A DNA stretch of 64,000 nucleotides from Xylaria sp. FL1777 (taxonomy: Eukaryota > Ascomycota > Sordariomycetes > Xylariales > Xylariaceae): positions 496,001-560,000 of the forward strand of contig MU400517.1 of assembly GCA_022578965.1 (NCBI GenBank), written 5' to 3'. The position numbers and the translations under genes are program-made. This document shows, in pieces, positions 43,201 through 56,763 of the stretch. The notes under the pieces are model-generated. The model did no database searches. It saw only the letters and a list, made by a program, of their open reading frames with translations, and had not been told where the DNA came from. Each line of letters begins with the position of its first letter. Positions within the stretch are counted from its first letter, which is position 1.

Positions 43201-44994
43201 CCTTGACGAATTTGGATGTTGGGCATTCAGGCTATGACAATAATCTGATCGCTCATGGGCTGTTCTCACCCGCTCTGAGTGAGTCATAAACCCTTATATC
43301 GCTGGTGTGATCCTAATCTCTAGCTGGCTGCGCTGTTTTCCCTCGGCTTCTTATAGTACAGAAGACATCAGATTTCACTGCTTGGCTCCCTCTTCCTGCC
43401 CACTTCGTCGGACTCATTCACGGATCTTTACAAGTGAGGAATAATGGCCGTTTTCTTATCGAGTCGTTTCTTTAGCTTCACGGAAGGTCAGCAGTATAGC
43501 AGTGGCTCCTCGGGGCCCCCTTGTTTCGCATCTGAGCCAATCGACGAGAAGCGCGATCTTGGTCATTTGTGTGGCTCGGCTCGGCTTAGCTACGCCAATG
43601 GTGGGAATGGCGTCAGCCAACCCGTTGACTCAATAGGTAGTTGTATTCATGTCTATACTACATTACATGTTTCGTACCCCGCATCCTGTTTAATGCCTCC
43701 CTAGGATGGATTGTTTATCTTGGACTGAGGGGATAGGATGTTACCACTTTTATTTAGTGATTGCACTTTTCAATCAAGCAATTTCTGTATCATATGCTGT
43801 CTAGCAGTGAGACTGCAACTCTTTAAGGGTTTATAGACATTCGGTGGTAACGATGCATACTCTAGGCGATGGATTTTTGGTATCCTTGATTTTCCGGTTT
43901 CATTCATTCGTTAGTAACTTGCGGGAGACTCGAGTATACACTTGTAACATCCAGTATGGAGCCCTCATCGCGCTGTCACGTTAAAATTTTCCTGAACTTG
44001 AATGTATGCATGACTGTGAAATCACTATAACCCACAAAATCTCTCTCTATTACCACTTCTCATCAGCGTAAGCCCGATGTTTAGAGAGGGAGCCGGGTTG
44101 TCTGTCCCTATTCGAAGGCGTTTATTCTACACCGCTGAAAGGGGTGGTGAGCCTCTCACTTGTTCCAAGTTACAGGCACTCAGGCGTATTGACAGTGTGC
44201 TCTTGAGTCCGGTGCTTTAGAATAGATGTGGTTTGGGACATATCATCTGTCACTTTAATGAGTCCGTGGGTTCACTCGGCGTCGTTTCAACTTTAGCGCT
44301 CAAGATCATTGGACCATACATTCCGTCTCACCATATGCGACCGGAAATTATTGGTTCAGGATCCGGTTATTGGGCTGGTTGTTTTGCCAACATGTGTGAA
44401 AGAAATCTTGAACAGCTAAGCTGTTAGTTTCCAGCGTCGTAATGGTGGCGGTCATCAGTCGATTCTGATATCTTTTCAGTGTCAATACATTATCAGTGTA
44501 ACGTTAACCGAAACTAGAGTTTTGAACGTAGTATGATATGGTAAAAGGGAAGACCGATTGACGTTAACTCAAGCTTTTAGTATTGTTACCTGTCGCACAA
44601 TAGGGCGACTATAGACGTCTGTCAAAACATGAAAAGACAAAAACAAGCGAGATGGCTAGAAAAGTGATACTGTTGATGAGATCTCAGCGTTTACGATGCC
44701 GTTGGAAGAGAGTTGGATTGTAATACCGTTACTAGATCAGTCACCAGGTTACACAACTCATAACAAGATGCAGCTGGCGGTTCTATTTGGGCTTTTTCAA
44801 TTGCCGGCCTACTGCGTATGGCTAGAATTACTATTACTAGACGCGAAGGCAGGGATAAGCTGGGCCACAATGGTCTCGGCTAGGGTTAGCCTATAGGTAT
44901 CCTTTAAGAAGATGGTTAGGAATCGCATGTGTGACCCCGCTTAGGTATTGTACAACACGAGTACGCTTGATACATCCAGGGACTCGCTATCATC
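43201..44994. other. Gene-free interval
   Basis: Several open frames of 60-90 codons (for example 43444-43704, 44696-44896) show no motif or codon bias. I see no gene, RNA or repeat worth naming. Confidence 0.45.
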
Positions 44995-45189
44995 ATGGTT
45001 CAATCGGATTTATTCCTCGATATCTATCAAGGAGAGATAGCACGCCTTACTGAGCACGCCTACGCAAAGTCGCTATCCGATATATATGGACCCTGGCGGT
45101 CAGATTCAATGCTGACGGACCTACGCAATAGAAGACACCGGGAGAAACACGATATCCGAAGCGAGGCGCTGGCGATGTTTGACGTGTAA
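44995..45189 (+). CDS. Possible small orphan ORF (64 aa)
   Basis: ATG to TAA, reading MVQSDLFLDIYQGEIARL, a Tyr/Asp-containing middle, and a charged tail (NRRHREKHDIRSEALAM). It is hydrophilic, helical-looking and protein-like, but has no homologue I recognise and is isolated in gene-poor DNA. It may be spurious or a relic. Confidence 0.22.
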   Translation: MVQSDLFLDIYQGEIARLTEHAYAKSLSDIYGPWRSDSMLTDLRNRRHREKHDIRSEALAMFDV

Positions 45190-48100
45190 CTCTCGCCACC
45201 TCACAGATACGGGATGACTCGATGTTTTTGTATGGCGGCTGAGTAACTTATAGAGGAGGTACAGAGGTGCCCAGCGGAAGAATCAAGAAAGGGTGTGGGC
45301 TAGGGATGTCTGACCACCTACCTATTGCGATGCCGGAAAAAGGATGTGAATTATGCGTTAATCTCCTGACATTGATCGCGCAAACAAGCCGAGTCCAATA
45401 AAGCTTGACGACGGAGAAAATTTTCATGACGGGAAACCAATGATCAGCGCAATGCTATTCTGAAGCTGTCGGAGAGCCACTGCGCCGTTGCTTGTCCATT
45501 GGCTGTAGATCTCACCTGGCTTGGCGCGAACCTCTTCGCTGGAAGCGTTGATGTGCGCGCAATGAAGCGGTGAAGCCCTCGCGATGCCAGTTCGGGTGGG
45601 ACGCTGTGGGATCTCGCATTGGGGGACATGGGGCATGGCATGGGAGATCCGCCTGTAAGTAAGTAAGTGAGTGAGTAAGTAATAATGAGTACTGTTGCCC
45701 CATTTCCACCTTTTGTCTGGGTCGTGACGATTTGGCCGACACAGGACACGGACGAGGACAGGGAACCTTAGCTGCCGCCGATGCAGGCTGCGAGAATACA
45801 TGCTGCGCGGGAAGGCTATGTACGCAGTATGTATGCGTACGCAATAGTATAAGTAAGAACCTAACCTGGACGCACTAGCAACTGCGTGTGCCTCGAGCGA
45901 AAGGATACAAAGCTTGGTGTCCGCTCGCCGCCATCGTACCGCGAGCGGTTGTAGTACTCATACTCATAGTGTACGGTATGGCGCACCATGCCACCATGTC
46001 ACTACTTATGCCACCGAACGACGGATACCACTTCGTACGTAGTAGTATAGTATGTATACTACTTACAGTACGCATACTATGTATAGGATGCATCTGCTAT
46101 TGCGTTAGTGTCATGGGTCCCGACGACGTGGAGGAACAGTGACGCGACGGACAAGGAGCAGATACAAGCTAACCGGTGCATGGCTGCCCATTTGTCATGT
46201 ATAGATACCTGTCCATGCGGTGCCAATGCTGGCGAATGCCAATCGACGAGTCGAGCCAGCTCCTCAAGTAGATGAGCCAAGGTCACAAGGATTACTCACT
46301 TACTGCGTACACTACTTCAGTAGTATGAGAGGAGGGACACAGACCAAAGCAGAGTCGCGTTTGCAGAGGACACCTCTTTGTCTAAACTTGTATAAATATA
46401 CCTACGCACTTACGCATAAGTATGTATGTCATCTCTCTTGCAAGTCTGTTGCATATTCAGTACCAGCACATAAGAGACAGCACAAGTTTGTTGGTATAGT
46501 TGTGTAAAGATAATAATTATAATAGATAAGGGCCAAGCATCCGATATCTGTTCTGATAACTATATAGTTATGGTATATCATGTTAATAAGTAGCATAAAT
46601 AAATAAAAAATTGATGGAGGGGTAAGTCAGAATCAAGGGGACAACATAGTGACAGGGGGGGCCTGGTCTGGGTTAGGTACTCAAAAACAAGAAAGAGAAA
46701 AAAAATGAGGTGCAACGCGTAAAATAGTGCATCTACTTATAAGTAGGTACCTACAGTACCTACCTAGATAGTATGTACTTAGTAAGTATAAATAAGTGTG
46801 TTGTGCACTAAGATACCAGTATCTACTCCCATGTAGGGGTATAAAGCGTACTGCATTAAGTATTTGCGGGCCTCCGTGGGCGTAGGCGCGGTTCAGGCAC
46901 GGTAGCGCTTGAGCCAGGTCAGGAGGTTTTTGGTGGAAGTACCTCGGGGCGAGATACTTCGTCGACGTTTTAGCGCAAAAAATCTACCAGACAAGGGTAC
47001 ACTTTACCCAACACAGACTGCGTACTGTCCACTGGCACTATTATGTCGTCAGTACCCGAGCTGAGTCTAGGGATGATATAATACCCTGTAGCAGTACCAG
47101 GTATCTACATGTACGCAGATACTACAACTCTATGCGGAAATATGCTGATGTAGACTGATACTTCAAGTTGATTGCCCTTGTTTTGAAATGCACGTCGCGG
47201 TATGTAATATACGCATAAAAAAGTTACTACTGAGTGCATCCAGGTATATAGCAGTATACATGCCAGATAAAGTACCTCCTAGTCTAGACAGATAGGCTTG
47301 ACAGCTAGGCATCCCGAGGTTCCTAAACGCTCCGCAAGATGACCCACACAAGCTCAAGTGACTCGGTACGGACCGATATACCCATCCACTCAGCCGTTGT
47401 CGCAGTCATGATTATCATTTCGATGGCACTTAATATGAAGCAAAGCTTGAGGGGTGTTTGGCGAATAGGCTGGTGCGCTGAAATTAGAAATAGAAAATCT
47501 TATTGTAGAGTTGCTCGTATGTAACAATAATTGTGCTTATATGTAACGATAAGGACTCGTCTGGTGGGAGGGTAGGGGCGGGAAATGTTTTGGTGGATCT
47601 ACAAATAGCAGTTCCCCATCTATCTTGGGTACGTGTGTACTACAGTGATGTAGGTACCTATTGTAGTAGTATAACCACCTGGGCAGTGTGTTGCCCGTTG
47701 AAACCAGAAGTCGGCGCAAAAGCAACTTAGGCCGGCCCCCTCTTTGCCGCTTCTAGAAGGCCCCCACCGTTAATGGCATCACAGGCGGGCCAATGGCGGT
47801 CTCCATCCGGCTTGACCAGCCATCCCAAAGTCGACTCAGCTAAATTCAGCAAACACCACCACTTCAATTTGCACTCCATCCACCATCCATGCGCACTCCC
47901 TCTCCCTCCTCTCCCTTGCCCACAACGCGCATCCACACCCACCCACACATCCTGCTGCTCACCCCGGCCTCGCCCACTCATGGCTCGCAACCGTGCTTTT
48001 GTTCTTTCTGCCGGATGACCCTGCAGCCCAGTCGTACCAGTCTCGACGCTGCATCTGAGTACAGTCCCTGGTGTGGTACCCCATCCGCCCCTTTACCTAC

Positions 48101-48254
48101 CTCCCTACCTACATAAGCTCGAGACTCCTGTCCTATCATCTTGTCCTGCTCGAGACAAGACCTGCCCTTTCTCGCTGCTACGTCTCTACATCTGCAGTGA
48201 GAGGGGATCTTGACGAGTCGGTGTATCCCGTATATGCTACCTAATGCTGTAGTG
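45190..48254. other. 3-kb gene-poor tract
   Basis: It contains a GTAA/GTGA tandem repeat (45655-45685), a short perfect hairpin (46041-46063), and TACCTA/TAGGTA motifs around 46744-46780 and 47650. From about 47800 to 48200 the strand is C-rich (cccaccca, ctacctacctacc), resembling the distal promoter of the large gene downstream. No supported gene. Confidence 0.45.
45655..45685. repeat. GTAA/GTGA tetranucleotide repeat
   Basis: About seven tandem four-base units, gtaa and gtga variants. Confidence 0.85.
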
Positions 48255-48572
48255 TTACTGGGTGAGCCTGTCGCGGTCTACAGACGCAGACACGCTGTAC
48301 TCAATTGCCATAAGCATTCGCCGCAGCAGCCTCTGACCGCGTGTGCAATTGAGAATTTCCCTTACCTCACTTGTTATCCATGAGCCCACCATAGCCTTCT
48401 CTACTTGGTATATTTTCTTCTCCTTCGCATTGGCGCGAAAGCAAGGTCTACGAGACGACGGGAAAATCCTATTATAGTCGAAAACATCTATAGTTGTTAC
48501 CTTGCACACATTCGAGGCTTGTCTCTCTTGGTATGATACTTGTTCCCAAGTGGACTGGTCCTCTTTCGCCAT
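48255..48572 (-). CDS. Doubtful 105-codon ORF divergent to the large gene
   Basis: Complete minus-strand frame starting MAKEDQSTWEQVSYQERQ, with IDVFDYNRIFPSSRR and VGSWITSEVREILNC. Composition is protein-like, but it lies in the probable 5' flank of the plus-strand gene at 48819 and has no recognised relatives. It could be a small gene or chance. Confidence 0.25.
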   Translation of the reverse strand: MAKEDQSTWEQVSYQERQASNVCKVTTIDVFDYNRIFPSSRRPCFRANAKEKKIYQVEKAMVGSWITSEVREILNCTRGQRLLRRMLMAIEYSVSASVDRDRLTQ

Positions 48573-48818
48573 TTTTCTATTACGACTATATTGGAAAGTA
48601 TCCTGGGCATTTCAGGCCTAAGCCTCTATCGTTGCGCGAGGCGGGTTGAACCGCCGTGTTAGGGGCCTATCTACCTTTCTTACTTGAAAAGGCTAGACCA
48701 TCTTTCCTGCCTTCTATATTCCCCCTCGTGTCATCTCTTGCACTCTTCGTCGAAGGCGACACTGCAGCGTCCATGATTTTCACATCCGCTGTCGACCAGT
48801 CGAGCCTCCTCTCTCAAA

Positions 48819-51800
48819 ATGGCTGCTACCGCCGCTGTTACAGGCTTCGTCTCGATAACTGCGACAAAGAGCGAGTCTAGGTGGCCACCGACCTTATCTT
48901 CCGCAACCCAGGTGTTTCAGTGGACTGAGCTCGACCTGAAGACACAGCTGACACTTATCTCGCGACAATGGCTTTTACAAAGAACACATGTGAGCAGTCT
49001 CTTGCGATTACTTGTATTGCCTTGAGCATCTGTCATTCAAAAGCCGTTGAGTCTCTGTTGGTCTCGAAGAGGGGGAGTTGGGCTATGGTTACGAAGTGAT
49101 TGTCAAGGATTCGAGTTGCCATATGCTCTTCCGTCTAGCCACAAATGTTCGATGTCTAAGCTAATTTATATGCAATCCTTACCTAGGGCTCTAATCAACT
49201 GAATCAGCTCCGTCCTGTTGTTTTTCACGGGCCACTGACGATACCCGACCCTACACCAAAACGATCCAGGCGATTACCTTTACATTGCGATACGGAAACT
49301 TCAACATTTGGAGATATACATGGCTTTGCCTTCGCCGAAGAACGTGCCCACCAGCGGCTTCTCAACCCGTCTGATGCAGAAGGTTATCCCCTACCACAGT
49401 CCGATTCGCCACGAAGGCGAGATCGTCAGGAAGATTCTCTATTTAGTCCGTTAATCCCCGATTCTTATTGTGATTTCTCATCTGAGGAGGGGTTTATCCA
49501 ACATGCCAAGAAGAAGAAGTCAAAAGCAGCTGCACCCGCGAATTCGAATCCACCAGATAAAAAGAACGATGGTGGATCTGGTGATGGCGGCGACGGCGGC
49601 GCTGGGGGTGGTGGTGATCAGAATGGTGATGCTGGCGAAACAGGAGGGAGCGGTGCAGGGAAGGGAGGTGGGGATGACAAGAAAGACGACAAAAAGGACG
49701 AGAAGGGCAATCCGAACCCAGACGATGATTGGGGGAGTTTTGCAGCCGTGGGTAAGAAGAAGAAGAAGGGTAAAACAGAGGAGACCGCCGACTTGTTGGG
49801 GACTGAAACCAAGCTGGATACCTTCGATGAAATTAAGTTGAACGATACCGGGCCGTCTCTGGACCTCGACTTTGGAAGCAATGCGACAGAAAGCAAGGCC
49901 AATTCCGTTAGTACGTGGGGAACCAGCTGGATTACCGGCACATCGTGGGACTGGTCTGGTACCAAAACAGCTGACAAGACCGAAGATAAAGAAGAGAAGA
50001 AAAACGATATAGATTCCAGTCCTTGGAGTATCGACCGACCCAAACCCAAGAAGAAGGGTAAGACGACCTTCGGTTTTGGCAGTTTTGATGAAACGGAAGA
50101 ACAAAAGACCGAGGAACTCTTAACACCCGAAGACAAACCTGAAGAGAAGAAAGAGGACGACTTCGGTTTTGGTTTCGCTACCACGGTAAAGAAAGACAAG
50201 AAGAAGAAGAAGAACAGCATCTGGGCACCCGAGTCTGAGGAGAAGAATGGCTCACTCGCCGAAACTCAGGACGCGGGTTTCGCTGCTGTCGATGATGGCT
50301 GGGGTGTTTGGGATACTGCAACGAAGAAAGCGGATACGATAGGCACGACAACATTACTGGATCCAACCCCTCAGCCCGACAAGACAGAACCGGCAAGTGA
50401 CTTCTGGGGCACTATAGGTTCGAAGAGTACCAAGAAAAAACAGAAAGAAATCATAGAACCGGACCCTCTACCGCCTGAGCCAACGCCTGAGCCCGCGCCC
50501 GAACCAGCTAAAGAAGACAATACCTGGGGTGATGTGTGGGGTATGGCAAAAAGGGACGAAAAGAAAAAGAAAAAGAAGGGCATAAATGAAGAGGTCAAGG
50601 AGCCTAGCCCGCCTGCACCCGGACCAGAAGTTGATTCGTGGGGAAGCATCACCGCGAAAAAAACCGGTAAAACCAAGATTGCTGAGCCTGAGCCTGCCAA
50701 GAAGGAAGATAAGCCTGCCGAAGATGTGTTCTGGAATACCTTGGCCGGCGCTCCCAAAAAGAGTGGTAAAAAAAAGAAAAAGGGGCTAATCGAAGAAGAA
50801 CCGGTTAAGGAGCCAGAGCCCGACCCCATACCGGAACCGGAACCGGAACCGGAGCCGGAACCGCAGCCGGAACCTGAACCCGAACCTGAACCTGAACCTG
50901 AACCTGTGGTTGAAGAACCGAGCAGCGCTTGGAGTTTCTGGGGAGCCACAAAGAAAACAGTCAAGAAGTTGAAGGAACAGCCACCAGCAGAACCAACTCC
51001 TGCTACCGAAAGTATCGGCGAGAGCTGGCTGAATTGGGGTAGTAAAAAAGACAAAAAGAATGGTAAGATGTCGACAGCCCTAGTCGAGTTGAACGAGGAG
51101 CCCACGCCCGAACCGGCAATACCTGCGGCCACCGCACCTAGCGAAATTGGTCGTGGTGACGATTTCTGGGACTCATTTGGCACTAGCAAAACTAAGAAAA
51201 ACAATGCTGACAGCAATTCAATCCTAGATTCGATTGAAGAACCCAAAAATGATGATGAGGGCTGGGGTTGGGGTCTTTCAAAGAAGAAATCGCCCCCGCC
51301 AGCACCCACACCGCCTTCCTTAGAGGTAGATGAAGCTCGCCTCGAAATGGACACGAATGTATGGGGTGAACCCCAAAACGAAGGTGAACAAGACACTGTT
51401 GCTGCTGCAGCAGCTGCATTAGCTGCCGAAATTGCCGCCGAAGAGCAAGAGCTTTCTGATCTAAAAGCCAAAAAGAAACCCAACAGGAAAGATCAGAAGC
51501 GAATTGATGAGCTGACGAACAACGTGAACCGCCGAGCCGACGAGGCTGCCGCCAAGGAAGCTGAGGAGCGATCGCGTCTGGAGGCAGAAGCTAACGCCGC
51601 TGCCGAAATGCTCAAGGCCGAAGCGCTGAAGGCCGAAATCGAGGCTGAAGAAGCGGAGCTCGAAGCCCTCATAGCTAAGTCCAAGAAAAAGAAGAAATTT
51701 ACGAGAAAGGACCAAGATCGAATGCACGAGCTTACTAATAATATGAATGCTCGTGCTACGGCTGCTACAGAAGCTAATCAGGCAGTCGATGCTGGAGAAG

Positions 51801-54800
51801 TAGAGACTGCCATTGAAACCGAGCAAGCTACACGTGAAGCTGAAGAGCAGGCGGCTCGAGAGGCCCGAGAGGCCGAAGAAGCAGCGGCACGCGAGGCCGA
51901 AGCAGAGATCGCTCGACAAGCTGACGAAGAAGCAGCGGCTGAGAAAACTGAAATTGAAGCACTTGAAGCAAAATTCAAAAAGAGAAGGAAACTTTCTAAG
52001 AAGGATCAAGATCGACTTGACGAGCTTACCCAGAGGCTTCAGGCTCGAGCTGCTGCTGCTAAAGTTGATACAGTAGCCAGCGATGAAGGTGCTCAATCTG
52101 CCATGGAAGCCGAATTACAAGCAGCACGTGAGGCGGAAGAGTTGGCTGCTCGTGAGGCTAAAGAGCTAGCTGCTCGCGAAGCTGAAGAACTGGCTGCTCG
52201 TGAAGCCGCAGAACTGGCTGCTCGTGAAGCCGCAGAACTGGCGGCCCGTGAAGCTGAAGAGTTAGCGGTCCGTGAAGCAGAGGAGCAGGCCGCTCGCGAG
52301 GCCAAAGAGCTGGCTGCTCGCGAAGCTAACGAAGCAGCAGCTGACGAATCAGAACTTGAAACACTCAAATTGAAAATGAAAAAGAGAAAGTTGCTGAAAA
52401 AAGAGCAGAAACGCTTCGATGAGCTTACTGAGAAAATCAACGCTCGTGCAAATATTACAGATGTTGATGAAGCGGACGCTCAAGCCGCCGCCGAGGAACA
52501 AGCAGCACGTGAAGCAGAAGAACCCCCTACTCATGAAGCATTAGATTCAGCGGCTCCTGAAGCTGAAGAGCAAGCTATTCATGAGGCTGAAGAACTAACT
52601 GCTAATGAAGCCGACGAACAAGCCGTACGCCAAGCCCAAGAAGCCGCAGAGGATGCAGAGCTAGAGGCTCTTCAAGCTGCCAAGGCAAAGAAAAAGAAGA
52701 AGTTTAAGGATCAACAACGATTAGATGAACTTACCGAGAAGATTAAGGCCCGTGCTGCTATTCCTACCACTACAGAAGCTGATGATGAGGCTGCACAAGC
52801 AGCAATTGAAGCAGAGCAGGCCGCCCGAGAAGCCGAGGAAGCTGCTATACGAGAAGCACAAGAACAAGCTGCACGCGAAGCGGAAGAGCAAGCTACACGT
52901 AAAGCAGAAGAAGCTGCTCAAGCCGCACGTGAGGCTGAGGAGCAGGCTGAGCGCGAGCGACAGGAGGCTGAAGCTGCTGCAGCTTCTAAGAAGAAGTCGA
53001 AGAGCTCCAAAACCAACGACAAGAAATCTAAATCTAGCAGCAAAGACAAAAAGAAAGATGACGACGATTTCAAATCTAGCAGCAAGACAAGGAAGAAAGA
53101 CGATGATGAATTCAAATCTAGCAAGGAAAAGAAGAAAGACGATGATGAATTCGCATTCAGCAGCAAGGAAGACAAGAAAGACGAAGACGATTTCACATCT
53201 AGCAGTAAGGAAAAAAAGAAAGACGACGACGATTTCAATTTCGACGATGTGGAATTAACAATGGAACAAGCGGATGAAATTCTTTCGGGCCTAGAGCCAC
53301 CCAAGAAGCCCAAAAGCGAGGGCTTTTTCTCATTCTGGGGTTCCAAGCCCACCCCGGTGGTAACCTCACCTCCTGAGGTGGTAACACCCAAGATTGAAAT
53401 TGCTGAATCAACCAAGATTTTGGAAGATGCTGCAATAGATGCGGCTACGCCAGCTATTTCGAAGGTTATTAGCGATGATTGGATGCCGAAGAAGAAGACC
53501 AGAGGAAGCAAGCTCGCTGAGAAGCTCAAGAAATTTGAGCCAGCGGCACAAGTTAGTTTCGAGGGTGATCTAATCGACGTGCTCCCTGAAACAGCAGCAC
53601 CAGCGCCAGCGCCACCACGATCAAAGCCGAAAACTAAGGCGTCCCTGGAAGACGACGACCTCCTTCCCGGCAGTTTTCCAATGACTGACGAAGACCATGG
53701 AGACGAAATTAATGAACATAAAATTCATGAAGATGAAGTCCTCACTGATGGAGTCTATGATGGGATTCATGACGATAAAGCAAGAGGCGAAGAAGAAACT
53801 ACGGAAATCATCGATATAGTCCTAGCAGGACAAGAATCGAAAAACCCTTCTTCAAAAGACGACGATATTCATGAAGACGAAGATGAAATCGTCGAAATTA
53901 TTGATCTCTCGCCAATCGTGGAAAAGAAACCGAAGAAGAATAAGAAGGGTAAATTAAGGGACAATGCCCTTCCTCCTGTTCCACCTCCTGCGCCTCCTCC
54001 GCCTCCTGCGGTACCCGACGCGCCCCCAACGCCCCCATCACCTGAGTCCAAATTGTCTAAGAAAGAGCGAGCTAAGATCAATCGTGATGGGGGCGCGTCA
54101 TGGGGTATGTGGTCGGCTTCTGCCACACCACTTAAGGAAGAGAGAAAGTCATCAAAGTCTAAGTCCGAAGCTAAAAAGCCAAGGAGGGAGAGAGAAGAAA
54201 AAGTATCTTCCAAGGGTTCGGCCTCAGATAAGGCAGAACAACAAGATAAGAGATCTTTGCCAACTGCCAAGTCGCGCATGAATAGTCTTTTCCAAAGCAC
54301 CCCCCCTCTTTCGCGCTCAATGTCTACACGGGACAAGCACGCAGGCAAATCAAGCTCAAGACGCCATTCCGTTGATATGAGTGGTGGACTCGTGTCGCCT
54401 CCTCCCGAAGAAACGCCTAGGATGACCTCGAGGGCCACGCGACTTGTAGGAGTGGACAAAAGTCATAGCAGAAGAACCTCGAGGACTCGCGCTGCTGCGG
54501 AAGAAGATGACATCATCATGGTCGGAACCCGCGATTTTACATCAAGCCCCGATAAGTCGGCGCGCAAACGATCAAAGGTGAAAAGCACAGTATTAATTAA
54601 GCTCGATTTTGCTAACTCGAAACAGGCAAAGCCAAACGAGGATGTATTCATGAATGATGTGGAAGGCCCCACTAACGTGACACCCTTGAGACGATCCAGC
54701 TCAAATGCTAAGAAAGGTATCTCTGGCCTTTTTGGTGGTCTCATGTCCTCAAATTCCCGTTCCGAACCTCGCCCTGAACCCCGCCGTCGAAGCACATACC

Positions 54801-55738
54801 ATGCCGCCGACGAGGAGAGAAGGCCTGACAGGAGAGCAAGGCGCACACAAGGAACGAGCAACATAGAGCCTGAAATTGATGCTGATCGCGAAGCACGGCG
54901 TGCCGCTCGCCGAGCAATGAAGGAACAAGAACGGTCTGAAGAATCTCGGCGTGCGAAAGACGCTCGGCGCGAGAGGCGTAGGCGTCAAGAAGAGGAGGAG
55001 GAAGACTCTCGTAGACAAGAAGAGCGAGAGGCACGAAGAGCGGAGCGCAGGGCTGCACGAGAGCGTGAAGCGCAACGGCTCGCAGACGAAGAGGCCGAAG
55101 CAAAGGAGGCCGAGCGGGCAGAACGTCGCCGCCGCCGCCGCCGACTCGAAAAAGAAGCCGCAGCAAATGAGGAAGCAGAGGCTGAAGCTCGTCGGGCAGC
55201 CCGAGCTGATAGACGACGTACGCGACATGTGGAAGCATCCGACGACGATGAAGAGCACCGACGGAGACGTGAAGCCAGAAGGGCTGAAAAAGCTAGTCGT
55301 AATCGGTCTACACCCATGGGTGATTATGTGTATCCTCGGGAGAGGTCTTCCAGGCACACAGACGACGAACACAGCAAGAAGAGGACGCCAACGTGGCCAC
55401 ACTCGGGTACAAGCTCGTGGGTGAAAGAACATTCAGACGCGGGCCCACCTCCGGATGACGGGCTGGTGAGCGACGCTCCTCCGGCCACGGATGATGAGGA
55501 AGCCCGACGTGCTGCTCGGCGAGCTGCCCGTCGGCGGGAGAGATATGGTGACATGAAGGAAGAGTACGACGACGACCAGAGACGAAGACGTGCACGACGG
55601 GAAGAACGTGAGCGCCGAGAACGTCGTATGGGTGGGTCCGATGGTAGCGGGGAAAAGGCTCAGCAGGCACAACGCGAACCGTTATTTATGGACACGACAC
55701 CTCGGAGTAGCTGGTGGAGGAAGCTTACCGGGTCGTGA
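48819..55738 (+). CDS. Giant low-complexity protein: WG/poly-K modules, Ala-Arg-Glu coiled coil, Arg-rich tail (2240 aa)
   Basis: Exon 1 48819-48989 (MAATAAVTGFVSITATKSES), a 197-nt intron (gtgagc to cctag), then one exon 49187-55738; the phase matches exactly. Exon 2 begins GSNQLNQLRPVVFHGPLTIP, a short ordered segment. Region A (about 290-890) has at least ten modules of an aromatic acidic patch followed by lysines (DDDWGSFAAVGKKKKKGK, DNTWGDVWGMAKRDEKKKK, DDFWDSFGTSKTKKN) spaced by P-E-P runs. Region B (about 890-1350) is a long coiled coil with four or five copies of a unit containing K-rich, KDQ-R-DELT and N-x-RA segments, and many AAREAEE heptads. Region C repeats KKDDDEF. Region D is P-rich, and the C-terminal 350 residues are Arg/Glu-rich. 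No catalytic domain. A cytoskeletal or organelle-tethering scaffold is plausible (leashin-like Woronin tethers have similar composition), but homology is not shown. Confidence 0.8.
50830..50906 (+). repeat. Pro-Glu (EP)n coding microsatellite
   Basis: About 25 alternating Pro and Glu codons (ccggaa, cctgaa), with one Gln variant, inside the giant gene. Confidence 0.88.
52110..52340 (+). repeat. Coding AAREAEE tandem repeats
   Basis: Roughly ten units of seven to eight codons encoding LAAREAEE-type heptads in tandem; codons differ between units more than residues do. Confidence 0.85.
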
Positions 55739-56763
55739 GACCTCCCCAGCGATATTTTATGATGCGCAATTTAGTTGTTTAATAAGCGAGGACGACATGT
55801 TTTACTCAGCGTGTGTATTATGTTTTCTTGGGACTGGACTGCAAATATACCCCTTTTGACGTATTTTCTGCGGCGTGCTTGCATTAAGCAGGTTACTTAG
55901 GCAGTCCTCTGTTGTGTACAACATTGGTGTCTTTTGGGATGAGAGGTGGATGTCTAGAGTTGAGTTTGGGGGCTTGTGGCCCATCCAATTTGTATTTGCG
56001 TGTCTATATAGACTTGAAACCAGCAACAATGTCTTGTTGTACCTAAAGCTATACCCCTAAAAAGTTGACAGTCAGGGTCATGAATAGATAGGTTTAACTA
56101 TATCTCTTTCAGTTAGCTCATTTCTTTCATCGGCGTTGACATAATGCAATATGTGCCGGTTATTCATACTCTAAATACCGTGTTAACTCTCTAGGTGTTG
56201 GTATCACTAGTTGGCAAGATGCGATGTACATCATATCAGCAAGTAGGTAAGATGTTGTTATAGACGCAAGCAGACGCATCCCGGTCACTACATAACCTGT
56301 ACAGCAACAGATGTTATAATACTCTAGTAGATATATGGGATGGTAGGTAGACAGACAGTTATGTAAGAAAGCTTGTAAGCCTCTACATGTGTCCTGATGG
56401 CCTTGCAAAGGCTCTAGACTTACATAGCTTGCTCTGGAAATAACGTTTACTTTGGAGTTGTACATGATCTCAGGCTGTCTTGGGGAAATTCAGCTGCCTT
56501 TGATATGTTATGTAGGCTGCCTACCTTACACAGTGACGTAAAGCAGCTCTGCCTAACACAAACTAAGACCAGCATGCAAACGGACAGCGAACGATTGGTA
56601 GCATTTGATTAATTACCTCTCCCTTGCAAGTGTCCCGTACGTAGCGTAGGTCACACACGCCAACACGCGTATACCCGCGCAAACAACGACGAAACAGCTC
56701 AGCGCCAGCCATCCCTATCTACATAAGTGACAACATGAGGTGACATCAACTACAATTAGTATA
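55739..56763. other. Intergenic
   Basis: 3' flank of the giant gene, then TACCTAC-type motifs near 56340 and 56515. No supported gene. Confidence 0.45.

Noticed and set aside
47773..48018. Plus-strand ORF starting MASQAGQWRSP in C-rich DNA
   Set aside because: Pro/His-rich composition reflects C-rich promoter DNA; no motif.
50371..51483. 370-codon minus-strand ORF (Ser/Gly-rich) inside the giant gene
   Set aside because: Mirror image of the Pro-Glu and Lys codons of the plus-strand gene.
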